Source of the DNA: Polytrichum commune
Lineage: Eukaryota > Streptophyta > Polytrichopsida > Polytrichales > Polytrichaceae
Reading direction: 5' to 3'
Assembly (NCBI GenBank): GCA_950295325.1
Contig: OX485804.1
Coordinates: 42,906,001-42,954,428 of the forward strand
Length of the DNA stretch: 48,428 nt
Below the pieces are notes generated by a model that saw only the letters and a list, made by a program, of their open reading frames with translations, made no database searches and had not been told where the DNA came from. Both the position numbers and the translations under genes were made by a program. Of this stretch, positions 1 to 9,868 are shown one piece after another (within the stretch, counting starts at the first letter, position 1; each line of letters starts with the position of its first letter).

Positions 1-1597
1 CTGGAGCAAGGGGAAAGGAGTGGTTAGGCAACAAAGTTAAGGGAGAGATAGAGAGAGAGGCAGGAAGAAGGGGTGCAGACTCGGAACTGCCAGTGATCAG
101 TGGCCTAAAGGGAGAAGCACAAGCAACTCCAACAGCCGGGAGGTCATGAAGCGCCGAAGCCTTCCAGTGGGTTCCTTGGCGAAGGCGAACGTAGCAGAAG
201 AGAGCTGAATCCGGAGCAGACCGGAGGAATCGCCCATGGGGAGTGATTCGGCAGCACCGATAGAGTTAGGATCTGGATTCTCCGGGCAACGAGGCTCTTG
301 ATGTTGTAATGAATCGAAGTGGATGATTTTGTTATGAGGGTGAGAGGGTGAGTTGGGAAGGGATGTGAATGAAGTAGGAGTGGTGGAGACAAAAGATCCA
401 CGTGCATGGACGGGAGTTAAAGAGCCGGGAGCCTGCTGATTCTTTTCTTTTCTCTGACTTGTGATTTACGGATTCAGGGTGAAATGGTGGAAGGACCTGT
501 GGGAATGAGAGGCCCTTGAGGATGGTAGTGATAGAAGATGTTAAGTCACGCGGTTGGGTACTAATCTTGTGCACGGTGGGTTAGCTGTGGTCTTATTCTT
601 GTTATGAGGAGGTATGGAGGCGAGAAGAGGGGAACATGTTGATTGAAGCGCATTGCAGTTGCCTCCCCACCGAGGTTGCATCGTCATTCCTCAAGCCGGG
701 ACTGTGCTCCATCCCCGCCCGGGCCCGGAATGTAGTGAACCAATTCATTAGTTTAGGCACCCAAAAGGTTATCTAGTCTTCCCCCATCTGGTAAGAGCTT
801 GATTTGGACCCTGGTGGAAGGAGCGCTTGCTTCGGCAAGGAAGGAGACGACTTCGAATTCGAAAACCCCAGTGCGGCGAATTGGCAGGCACTTTGTGTTC
901 ACCTTCGGAGGTGGAGTTGGGGTTCCTTCTGAAGGCTGCTGCTCCGAACCGATAACCCAGTTAAGTCCTAGGCAATTCGGATTGGCAGCGGAAGGAGTGG
1001 CAAGAGGAGAGAAAAAGGAAAGCGACATTGGCTCAAGGGTGTTAGTCCTGTTGGGAAAAGAAGCAGAGGAAGCATTGTTCTGTACTACGGAGACCTCAAC
1101 CCAAGCTCACGAATCCCACCGGGAGGTACCGCGGGGAAGGAGGCGACTCGGCAGGAAGGGTTCCATACAGAGGACTGGGGTCTGAGAGGGGGGTGGAGCC
1201 CTTGGATACTAGGATTAAGACATGCACTGCTGTGCCTAGATTTCCACGGCAGCACCGCAAGCATCGAGGATAGGAACGGCAGGAAAGGGTGGATACCAGT
1301 GTGACCAGCGTAGAAATTGCCACAGGCAGGGAAGGTAGCATTGCCTTGTTAATGCATATGAGTAGAGTAATTGGGTTTTAGAGTGGCTGCAAGGTAACTA
1401 GATGTGTGCTTGTGACATTGTAGGCGACTCGGTGTTTGTGAACACTTGAAAGTAATAAAAAGAAAGAAAGGTGTTATACACACCACTTCTTCCAATCCCT
1501 TTCCTTTGGTGCAATTGTTACTTGAATATTGAATGTAGTCAATGAACCCTCACCCGGACTAGGACGCAATTGAAGGGTGAGGGGGATTTGGCTCACA
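1..1597 (+). repeat. 5' LTR of element 1 (partial)
   Basis: It is identical to 10272-11868 wherever compared. It ends in GGCTCACA, matching the inverted TGTGAGC at the inferred LTR start. A candidate poly(A) signal AATAAA lies at 1454-1459, followed by a purine-rich stretch. Small open frames inside it, such as 799-1185, have no recognisable domain and are repeated in the other LTR, so they are not called genes. Confidence 0.93.
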
Positions 1598-1601
1598 TAA
1601 T

Positions 1602-1619
1602 TGGTGCGTCCGCCGGGAG
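1602..1619 (+). other. Primer-binding site, tRNA-Gly type
   Basis: TGGTGCGTCCGCCGGGAG begins 4 bases after the LTR end, where a minus-strand primer site belongs. It begins with TGG, the complement of a tRNA CCA end. The following bases fit the 3' end of plant tRNA-Gly(UCC) as I recall it, with at most one mismatch. It does not fit initiator tRNA-Met. The tRNA identity is from memory. Confidence 0.7.
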
Positions 1620-3118
1620 CAAGCAGAGTAGGAGAGGAGCTGGGGTCAAGTTGAAGGAGACTAATGAGAGGAAGGAGCGCGGCAAAGGTATGCGCTAACC
1701 TCTTTTCTTTTGGGTGTAAATTAGAGGATTAGAGCTGGGATTATGTTTTGTGTCCTTAAAATTGCAATTGGTGGGGAGTTAGGAGGGAGTGTGGGCTAGC
1801 CCCGACTTCCTAACACACGCACCATGTGTTAGGGAGATCCCCTCCTAATTTTGTGCTTGAGGCAAGCAAGGGGGCTCAAAGGTGAAAGGTAGAGGCCGCT
1901 CCCACGGTTGCATTGCAACTAGTGAGCCGTTGAGCCGAAGGGGAGAGGGCATGTGCTCGTGGATGGGACAAGAGCGTCCTCTCCTTCCCCCCCGCGCTTG
2001 ACCTACCACCGAGGTAAGAGCAATTTAGAGTGAGTCTTAGAAATTAGGGGGCATGTGCTTTTCAATTTCAATGCAAGCATAGGTGGCAAGGAAGGAGCAC
2101 GGCATGAGGTACGTAATCTAAACCCTCTTGGGATGCATAATGAAGATCACACTAAGTGTTGGGTATTGGTAAAACCATAAATTATGGGTGATAATTAAAC
2201 TTCCGGTAGGAGTAACTTAGATAGGAGTGACTTAAGTTTTTACCGAAGGGTAATTGTTAAGTCCCCCTAGGTAACTCATGTTTTACTGTGGAGTTAGAAT
2301 TTGAACTACCCTCGGTAACTTAGGTTTCTACCTAGGGGTAAGTATCCGAGTTACCTTAGGTAACTGATGTTTTTACCTTCGGGTAATTACTTAGGTTTAC
2401 CTGAGGTAACTTAGAAATTTACTTTGTGGTAATTACTTGGGTTTACCTTTGGTAATTTCCGTTATTACTCTACAGTAAGTATTTAAGTTACTTAGGGTAA
2501 CTTAATTTTACCTTAGGGTAATTAGTTAGGTTTTTATCTTAGGTAATTATCAGAAAATTACCAAGGTGAAAAGTTACTGGGGCATCATTAGCAGGCTGAT
2601 TTGGTTAAGAGTTACACGTATGGAGGTAAACTAGGCCGAAGTAAGACAAGTAGTATCCGTGAGGGGAGACTAACCACAGGTGGCATGGAGTTGCACAAGG
2701 TACGTTGTTGCTACAAAGTGAATTCTTAATTAATGAAGGAAGGTTTTTTGTGTACTTGTTGGTGTCGTTAATTGGTGAGGAGGGTAATTCCTGCGCCATA
2801 GCATTATGGTGGGGGCGCGAGGGTCACACCTTGGCCACTATTATAATGCATGAGCAAGGGTCAGCCCCTCACACCGATATTGTGGCAAGGGAAAAATAAG
2901 GAAGGGATGGCATGATTAATGACTCTCATGCCTAATCAGAATTTCTCCCAAGCATGTATCCCATAAGGGACTTCGTCAATTTAAGTGGGCTTGCAGGTAT
3001 CTTTTCCTCACCTCCCAAAGGAATCTACGCAAACCAAGAAAAGTGGAAACCTTAAAAAGAGTGAAGGTATTGAGGGGTAAGTTTGGTCTATGTGAGGGTT
3101 GAACGGTGTTAGTGGTAG
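1620..3118 (+). other. Untranslated leader of element 1
   Basis: About 1.5 kb separates the primer site from the gag start, with no long open frame. Two similar donor-like sites, GGCAAAG/GTATGC near 1683 and CATGAG/GTACGT near 2106, sit in repeated contexts (AGGAAGGAGC). Subgenomic splicing is therefore possible but unproven. The middle holds the hairpin array listed separately. Confidence 0.6.
2199..2565 (+). repeat. Array of short TTACC...GGTAA hairpins
   Basis: About twelve imperfect units at roughly 22-base steps each pair an ACC/TTACC arm with a GGTAA arm across 2-5 bases, for example near 2239, 2350, 2373, 2396, 2441, 2485 and 2507. Loop bases differ while the arms are kept. In the RNA this would fold as consecutive small stem-loops. 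It lies in the leader, where packaging or translation-control elements occur in retroelements; that role is inferred. Confidence 0.7.
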
Positions 3119-3730
3119 ATGTATGTTAGGACTAGATCGCAACGCCCTGAATTAGTACCAGGACTAGAGAAGTACGCAAGGAAGGCAAGGCCGGAAAAGG
3201 TTGAAGGAAGATTGGGAGAAGAACCCAAAGGTAAGGGTGTTAGTCCGCCAAGCAAGGACGATTTTAGGAGCTCTTGGTTAGAAGGTCCAAAAGTAATTAA
3301 TCCGTTGGGAAGAAGGTCAAGTCTTCCAAACTCGAGAAGCGAGGAGTCGCAAGAGACTGAAGGGGTTGGAGTTGAACCCCAAGTGCTGAATAGAGAAGGA
3401 GGAAGTGCGGAGTCGAGGCCACCACCAATGGAGAACCCTCTGGGGGACGCGGTTCCACCTCCCCCACCTCCCCCACCTCCTCCACCTCCTATAGATCCTT
3501 TGGTCCGACCTAGGGGTCTTCCCGTTTTAGTACCCCATGACTTAGCAATGATGGACATACCGTCTAATCTGCCAAAGTTTTGGGGTACCAAGGATGAGGA
3601 CCCTGCTAGACATATGGAGAAGTATATAGAGCGACTGGCTAGCTCATTGATAACTAATCAGGGGTATTGGTTAGTGTGGTTCCCTAGCACGTTACAAGGG
3701 GAAGCTTATGAATGGTACCGCGATCACTAG
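3119..3730 (+). CDS. gag: Gag N-terminal part, ends at in-frame TAG
   Basis: The frame starts at the ATG at 3119 and runs 203 codons to TAG at 3728-3730. The N-terminal half is charged and low in complexity. A proline run is encoded by a CCACCTCCC microsatellite around 3448-3488. From about residue 140 it enters a retrotransposon Gag capsid-like region, with a conserved-looking GEAYEWY block just before the stop. The next 1880 codons continue in the same frame without any shift, so this is the N-terminus of one Gag-Pol frame and not a separate gene. The stop may be a point mutation or a readthrough codon. Confidence 0.85.
   Translation: MYVRTRSQRPELVPGLEKYARKARPEKVEGRLGEEPKGKGVSPPSKDDFRSSWLEGPKVINPLGRRSSLPNSRSEESQETEGVGVEPQVLNREGGSAESRPPPMENPLGDAVPPPPPPPPPPPPIDPLVRPRGLPVLVPHDLAMMDIPSNLPKFWGTKDEDPARHMEKYIERLASSLITNQGYWLVWFPSTLQGEAYEWYRDH
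3728..3730 (+). other. Single in-frame TAG within Gag capsid region
   Basis: TAG follows CAC and precedes GAG GGG. The frame is open on both sides. A one-base change from CAG would produce it. No ATG occurs within the first 60 codons downstream, so Pol cannot simply re-initiate nearby. Confidence 0.9.
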
Positions 3731-6700
3731 GAGGGGCACTTCACCGGATGGTTGCAATTACAGCGCGAATTCTTGAACGAGTTTAGACCAGAGGTTGGCC
3801 AAAGCATAGCCCTTAGGGCGTTAGCCTCGTGTAAGCAAGATAGGGAAGAAGAGATATCCGCGTACATCCGGAGGTTCGAGCTCGTGTGCGCAAGGTATGT
3901 GGGGGCGATGTTGAACGATGATACATTGAGGCAGTTCCTTATCCAAGGGTTTTTCAAGTCAGGAACGATTAGGGGAGTTTTGGAACGGAATCCGAGGACT
4001 CTGGCTGATGCCAAGAGGGCAGCAAGGGAAGTTGAGAAAATAGATAAGGACTATGAGAGATTGTGGCGTAAGGAGGATGAGTCCATTCCACAGTTCATTC
4101 CCATACGCCCAAGAGCGCCGGAAGGAGATCGAGGGGTGGCGAATAGTAGACCCCCGCCTCAGGTAATGGATGCTGGACCCAAACCATTAGCCTTTAGAGA
4201 GCCGGCACCTTTGTTAGCATTGCCAGCGCCAGGTTCCGAGGGAGGATTGGAGGGTGTTGAACGAAGGTTAGAGGCTAGTCAATTAGGATTTCAAGAGGCC
4301 ATCATGAAGCAGATACAAAATCTCACCGACCAAATGACTTTAGTGGTAAGAAATCAGCAGACTAATTTACCCCCTCCGGTAGAGTCGGGTCGGCACGTTT
4401 CGGGTATGTGGTGTACCCAATGTGGTCAACCGGGTCATACTAGACAATTTTGTAAGGGGGGCGCTAGTCGGGATCAATGGAACAACGGCCCCCCACAACC
4501 ACAACACTATGGGGGTAGAGGTAATGGTCAATATGGGCAAGGTCAGGCTAGGGGTGGTCAACCGGGTCCGGGACGACACGCGGGTCCAAGGAGGGAGTTT
4601 CACCAGTCTTGTGGTAGGTGGCACGTGCCGGGTCAATGTTGGTCTGAGGGTCAGCCGCCTAGCTGTAGCAACTGCGGAGGGAATCATCCTTCCGATGAGT
4701 GTCGACAACCGGACAAGGTCATTAATTTGCCGTACCCGGTGGCCAACCCTCATCAACAGGCTAGGGAGAACATGAGAGGTGAGAGAGGACAACAAGGGTG
4801 GAACCAAAACGAACTAAGACCGCCTAACCTCTATTACGACCACGGAAACGCAAGGCAAACCTTCCATCCTCCGGCCGGACTACAAACAGTGACGGGATAC
4901 ATTCCGATCAATCCGAGGCCTCCCGCACCACCGGCGAATGAATGCAATGTGGCCGGAACTAGTAATGTAGGGGGGCAACAGACCACTCAGGATGTACGGT
5001 TCATGGGCACTCCGCTAGAGTATCAGAATGAAGAACCCGACACTTTTGAACCCCGTCCTGAAGTCATAATAGGGTCCATGCATCCGGAAGGTAGCACTTG
5101 GCTACCTAATGCGAACGTTGTCACTCATGCGTTAAGGGGTCCGGAGGACATCGCAAGGGTCGTGCATCCGGCGGTGGCGGTAGTGACGCGAGCAATGAGA
5201 GAAAAACAACCCATGGAGGGGGATGGGTTGGGAGAAGAGGGTAGCTCGTCCGAGGAACCCCCGCAGTTGTCGAACTTGGGAAGAGTGGTGAGAGCGGCTA
5301 GGAGAGCCGCTAAGGATTTAAAGGACAAGGCTAAGAACTCACCAGAAATTCTAATGATCCCGGATACAGAAGAGAGTGTGAATGGCGATTGGGAGGGACC
5401 TAGAATCCCAAGAGAAGAATTTGATCCAGACGAGGGAAGGAAGGTGGAAAAAGGAGGATCGTACGACCTTTGGGCCGACTTAGGAGCTTTGAAGGCGGAC
5501 ATCACGTTCGGACAATTATTGGAAATCTCGCCCTTAGCTAGGAAGACCCTCAAGGAAGGAATGCCAGTGGTAAGGCGGAAACGGAAGGTAAAGGCTAACA
5601 TCGTGGCCCGGGCTCAACTACCTGGGGGTCCAAGTGATGTGAAAGCAGTAGAAATAGAGGCAATGATAGTAGACAAAGTAATACCGAATGTCTTGGTGGA
5701 TGGCGGTAGTGGTATTAACATCTTACCATCTCAAACTATGGATAAGCTAGGCCTTAGCTTAACCGGTCCTTCCCCTTTTGTGATCAACATGGCGAATCAA
5801 TGTCCCGAAGTGCCTTTAGGACAAATCACGAATTGTAGGATACAGACGGGAGGAGAGGAATATGTGGTTACTTTTCATGTGATCCGAATGCAATCAGCGA
5901 AGGACTCGTACCCGATGTTGTTAGGTAGGCCATGGTTACGAATGGCTCGAGCGGTGGTGGATTGGGGAGGTAGGAAGCCTTCGATCACGTATGGGCCAGA
6001 CAACAATCGGTCAAGGGTATCGATCGGACCGGCGATTGAGTGGGTAGGTGGTGATGAACCTCCAACGAGTAGCGACGAGGAAGGCAAGGGTGGTGAGCCC
6101 GCTAAGGAGAGGTTGGTTGGTCACGCCCAACCTAGGCGAGAGATAGGAACCGCGGAGGCTAAAGGGTTGAGTTGTATGGGTCCTAGTTTGTATCAATGGG
6201 CGGACGACGGTGAGTACGAACAATGGTTGAGGGAACATCCGAATTCCGCTAGTGATGTAATGACGGTTTCTCTCGTTAGCCGGGGAGCGTGGGAAGGAAG
6301 GCAAGCGACACGTGAGTGGGAGCCGTGCGAGGTATTGACGGAGGAAGAGTGGTTGCAAGGTGGGTTGACACCATGGGTGGATGAGGTGGCAGAAATGGAC
6401 GCACTTGCGGTAGAGGTGGATGGTACGTTGGAAATCGAGGTAATACCGGATAAGTCCCTACTAGAGAACCCTTTGCACTTCAAGACCACTTCCACCGGGA
6501 TAACAGTGGGGGAGGATGTGAAGGACTATCCGCATGTACCTCCGGACTGGTATAGGAACACGACGGAACAATCTCACGTGTCGGACAGCGATTGGACGAA
6601 TATGGATGTTACGACCGAAACAGGCGAAATCCGGAAGATGAGGATAGGAGTCCAAATGTTAGAGTCGGAAGTCGAGGCGTATAGGAAGTTGGTGGAGGAG

Positions 6701-9373
6701 TATAGTGATGTCTTTGCATGGTCGTACAAAGACTTGAAAGGTATTTCGCGAGAGATGGTGGAGCACCGAATTCCCTTGATTCCGGGGGCGAGGCCGGTAA
6801 GACAAAAGGAGAGGAGGATGAACCCGAGGTTGCAGTTGATGGTCAAGGCGGAATTGGAACGATTACTACAGGCAGGGTTCATCAAACCAGTGGAAATCTC
6901 GGATTGGGTGTCGCCTATGGTTTTGGTTAAGAAGAAGAATGGTAAGATGCGAGTCTGTGTAGATTATCGCAAGTTGAACGACTGCACTCAAAAGGATCAC
7001 TTCCCCTTGCCCTTCATCACGCTCCTACTAGAGGAAGTAGGGGGTCACGCTAGGTACACTTTCATGGACGGGTATGCGGGGTATAACCAAATATCGATCG
7101 CTTTGGGAGATCTGCACAAAACCGCTTTTACTACGCCTTGGGGTACGTTTATATGGCTAGTGATGCCTTTCGGGTTATGCAATGCACCAGCGACGTTTCA
7201 GCGATTAGTAATGTTTATCTTTTCCGATCTATTGTTCAAGTCAATGACTGTTTTCATTGACGATTTCAGCACTCAGTCGGAGGTCGGTGCCCACTTAGGG
7301 TGTGTACGGGAAGCGTTGAAACGATGCAGGAAGGTAAGGTTAGCTCTTAACCCGGAAAAGACCTATTTGGCAGTACAACGAGGGGTATTATTGGGCTACG
7401 TGGTGAGTGAGCGGGGTAGGGAACCGGATCCGGAGAAGATCGCGGTGATCGATGGGTTGCCAGCACCGACGAACGCCAAGGGCATCGCCAAATTGCTAGG
7501 ACATGTAGGTTGGTATCGCGAGCTGATCCCGGGATACGCGAAGATCGCTCTTCCGATTACTAAATTGCTTAGGAAGGACGTTAGGTTTGAGTGGTCGGAG
7601 GCATGTCAACAAGCGTTCGATGAATTGCGAAGTAGACTAAGTACCTACCCAGTATTGAGGCCACCAAGATGGGATATTCCATTCCACGTATTCTGTGATG
7701 CTAGCGCGGTTGCGGTAGGAAGTGCGCTGTGCCAACCGACAGGGGTAGAGGAGAAGGATCAACCCGTAGCCTACGCGAGTAGGCAACTCACTGCAGCCGA
7801 GCGAAACTATTCGACCACGGAGAGGGAGTGCCTGGCAATGGTATTTTCAGTAAAAAAATTCCGGCACTACCTAATGTGTAATCCGGTAGTGTTTTTCGTA
7901 GATCATATGGCGATCAAGTTTCTAGTCAACAAACCGGAGCTCAGCGGTAGGTTGGCCCGGTGGGTATTACTGTTGGAAGAGTTCGATTATACCGTAGAGT
8001 ACAAACCCGGTAGGATGCATTTACAGGCCGATCACTTATCGAGGCTAGCCGATCAGTTGGGAGTCGATCCAGTGGATGATCGGTTGGTGGACGACAACCT
8101 CTTCTTAGTCACAGCGGAGCACGAATGGTATGCGGGTATAGTGGGCTTCCTCACCACGCAGCAACTACCGGAGGGGTGGACTCGGGAGGAAAGAAGAAAG
8201 GTAAGAGTGAACAGTAGGCACTTCCTAGTATTGGGTAATAGATTGTTTCGTAGAGGTGCGGACGGTATACTTAGGAGGTGTGTATCCAAAGCCGAGGTAA
8301 CTCCAATTCTGCAAGCCTGTCATGACAGTGCCTGCGGTGGTCATTTCTCGGGCCAACTCACGGGGCAAAAGATTTTAAGGGCAGGTTATTATTGGCCTAC
8401 GTTATTTAAAGACGCTCGCGCCTACGTTAAGAGATGCGACGCCTGTCAACGATACGCCCGTAACGACTTGAGGTTAGAGCTTCCCTTACACGTGTCGCTA
8501 CCGCTAGTCCCTTTTGAGCGATGGGGAATTGACTATGTCGGGGAGGTGCACCCTCATTCGTCCAAGGGTATGGCCTATATTGTAGTTGCGACCGAGTATT
8601 TGACTAAGTGGGCAGAGGCCAAGGCAGTGAAGACTGACACTGCCGCGCAGGCGGCCACGTTTCTGTTCGAAAATGTTATTGCGCGGTTTGGATGCCCGAA
8701 GATACTGATTAGCGATCGGGGCAAGCATTTTCTCAACAGCACTATCGAAGAGTTGACGAGTAGATTTAAGATCGATCACAGAAAAACCACCCCTTATCAT
8801 CCACAGACTAACGGTCAGACGGAGCGAGTCAACGGGACATTGGTAACCATTCTCCGGAAAACAATTCAGGACTCTAAACGGGATTGGGATGTCAAGCTGA
8901 CCGCAGCCTTATGGGCCTACAGGACAACATTCAAGGTCACGACTCAAGCGACGCCTTTCTCCTTGGTTTATGGTCTTGAGGCCACCCTGCCGATCGAGTT
9001 CGAAGTAGAATCTTTAAGGGTAGCCATCAATTCTCGCTTGACAGATAGTGAGTCGTTACGACAAAGGCTCACTGCTTTAGAGGAGCTAGACGAGTGTCGC
9101 CGGTTGAGCGCTCAGCACACGGAGGCGATACAACGAAGAAGGAAGATTGTCTTTGATAACAAACACAAGAAGCGCACCCTCCGAGTAGGAATGTTGATCC
9201 TACTACAAGACGCCCGGAAGCTAGATTTTCCCGGTAAATTTGATGCGGTGTGGATGGGCCCTTTTCTCATCACGGAAGTATTTGCAAACAACTCGGTCCA
9301 ATTGATGACTTTGAACGGCGAACCATTTCCGACCCGGACTTCCGGAAGTCGGTGTAAGGAATATCGGCCGTGA
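3731..9373 (+). CDS. gag-pol: Gag C-terminal part and Pol polyprotein (PR-RT-RH-IN)
   Basis: This is a continuous 1880-codon frame ending in TGA at 9371-9373. In order it shows the rest of Gag capsid; a CCHC zinc knuckle (CTQCGQPGHTRQFC, 4412-4453) and two imperfect Cys/His clusters; and an aspartic protease with VDGGSG in place of the usual DTG/DSG (about 5696) and LLGRPW downstream. Reverse transcriptase spans about 6800-7400 with VDYRKLN and the catalytic FIDD at 7253-7264. RNase H has FCDAS at 7691, TTEREC and DHLSR. Integrase has an HH-CC zinc site (CHDSACGGHF ... CDACQ) and the catalytic triad D at 8531, D at 8714 and E at 8822, followed by a GPF-type C-terminus without a chromodomain. 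All catalytic residues are present, so apart from the upstream TAG it looks functional. Confidence 0.93.
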   Translation, partial: EGHFTGWLQLQREFLNEFRPEVGQSIALRALASCKQDREEEISAYIRRFELVCARYVGAMLNDDTLRQFLIQGFFKSGTIRGVLERNPRTLADAKRAAREVEKIDKDYERLWRKEDESIPQFIPIRPRAPEGDRGVANSRPPPQVMDAGPKPLAFREPAPLLALPAPGSEGGLEGVERRLEASQLGFQEAIMKQIQNLTDQMTLVVRNQQTNLPPPVESGRHVSGMWCTQCGQPGHTRQFCKGGASRDQWNNGPPQPQHYGGRGNGQYGQGQARGGQPGPGRHAGPRREFHQSCGRWHVPGQCWSEGQPPSCSNCGGNHPSDECRQPDKVINLPYPVANPHQQARENMRGERGQQGWNQNELRPPNLYYDHGNARQTFHPPAGLQTVTGYIPINPRPPAPPANECNVAGTSNVGGQQTTQDVRFMGTPLEYQNEEPDTFEPRPEVIIGSMHPEGSTWLPNANVVTHALRGPEDIARVVHPAVAVVTRAMREKQPMEGDGLGEEGSSSEEPPQLSNLGRVVRAARRAAKDLKDKAKNSPEILMIPDTEESVNGDWEGPRIPREEFDPDEGRKVEKGGSYDLWADLGALKADITFGQLLEISPLARKTLKEGMPVVRRKRKVKANIVARAQLPGGPSDVKAVEIEAMIVDKVIPNVLVDGGSGINILPSQTMDKLGLSLTGPSPFVINMANQCPEVPLGQITNCRIQTGGEEYVVTFHVIRMQSAKDSYPMLLGRPWLRMARAVVDWGGRKPSITYGPDNNRSRVSIGPAIEWVGGDEPPTSSDEEGKGGEPAKERLVGHAQPRREIGTAEAKGLSCMGPSLYQWADDGEYEQWLREHPNSASDVMTVSLVSRGAWEGRQATREWEPCEVLTEEEWLQGGLTPWVDEVAEMDALAVEVDGTLEIEVIPDKSLLENPLHFKTTSTGITVGEDVKDYPHVPPDWYRNTTEQSHVSDSDWTNMDVTTETGEIRKMRIGVQMLESEVEAYRKLVEEYSDVFAWSYKDLKGISREMVEHRIPLIPGARPVRQKERRMNPRLQLMVKAELERLLQAGFIKPVEISDWVSPMVLVKKKNGKMRVCVDYRKLNDCTQKDHFPLPFITLLLEEVGGHARYTFMDGYAGYNQISIALGDLHKTAFTTPWGTFIWLVMPFGLCNAPATFQRLVMFIFSDLLFKSMTVFIDDFSTQSEVGAHLGCVREALKRCRKVRLALNPEKTYLAVQRGVLLGYVVSERGREPDPEKIAVIDGLPAPTNAKGIAKLLGHVGWYRELIPGYAKIALPITKLLRKDVRFEWSEACQQAFDELRSRLSTYPVLRPPRWDIPFHVFCDASAVAVGSALCQPTGVEEKDQPVAYASRQLTAAERNYSTTERECLAMVFSVKKFRHYLMCNPVVFFVDHMAIKFLVNKPELSGRLARWVLLLEEFDYTVEYKPGRMHLQADHLSRLADQLGVDPVDDRLVDDNLFLVTAEHEWYAGIVGFLTTQQLPEGWTREERRKVRVNSRHFLVLGNRLFRRGADGILRRCVSKAEVTPILQACHDSACGGHFSGQLTGQKILRAGYYWPTLFKDARAYVKRCDACQRYARNDLRLELPLHVSLPLVPFERWGIDYVGEVHPHSSKGMAYIVVATEYLTKWAEAKAVKTDTAAQAATFLFENVIARFGCPKILISDRGKHFLNSTIEELTSRFKIDHRKTTPYHPQTNGQTERVNGTLVTILRKTIQDSKRDWDVKLTAALWAYRTTFKVTTQATPFSLVYGLEATLPIEFEVESLRVAINSRLTDSESLRQRLTALEELDECRRLSAQHTEAIQRRRKIVFDNKHKKRTLRVGMLILLQDARKLDFPGKFDAVWMGPFLITEVFANNSVQLMTLNGEPFPTRTSGSRCKEYRP

Positions 9374-9637
9374 ACTAATGAGCGGACAACTTGCCTGCGG
9401 AGCAAGAGAGTGGTCCTTCCCCGATGGTCGCCAATTATGTGAGCGAAAAATCTCACTCACATGTAAATACCGAAAAATTAATCGAAAAGGGGTTAATAAG
9501 GGTAAAGGGTTAATAAGAATAAAAGGAGGGGTCATGACGATGACCGTTATTTATTGAATGATATTTACACGAATAGCTCAGGAGGATGGGTAAGCGCCGG
9601 TCGGTTGGGTACTAATTTCATGCCTAGAATTCACTAG

Positions 9638-9751
9638 CCAAGTCATGTGTAAGACACTAAACGGTCAAACGAACTCAATGGGAATCGAACCCGGACCGCT
9701 TAAGTGTCGTACAACTTCCCTCTCTCAACCAACTGAGGAAACATGACTTGG
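9638..9751 (-). other. tRNA-like sequence in LTR U3, flanked by inverted 10-mers
   Basis: Read on the minus strand, the region has an A-box-like CTCAGTTGGTTGAGAG (about 9738-9723) and a B-box GGTTCGATTCC (9691-9681) at near-tRNA spacing. The anticodon and acceptor stems do not pair properly, so it is a degenerate relic and not a functional tRNA gene. CCAAGTCATG at 9638-9647 and CATGACTTGG at 9742-9751 enclose it as an inverted repeat. Confidence 0.45.
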
Positions 9752-9834
9752 TGACCACAACCACAACGACTCACAACTTATACCATAACATGAGCGTGAT
9801 TACTTGGTAACAATTATGGTGGATTACTTTGTCT

Positions 9835-9868
9835 TATCTATCTATCTATCTATCCATCTATCTATCTA
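9835..9868 (+). repeat. (TCTA)n microsatellite in the 3' LTR
   Basis: About eight TCTA units with one interruption (TCCA) near 9852. Confidence 0.9.

Noticed and set aside
799-1185. 128-codon open frame in the LTR (repeated at 11070-11456)
   Set aside because: No domain, overlapped by open frames on the other strand, and lies within LTR sequence.
3109-3591. 160-codon minus-strand frame with a Gly run opposite Gag
   Set aside because: It mirrors the proline-coding microsatellite on the other strand. No domain or start context.
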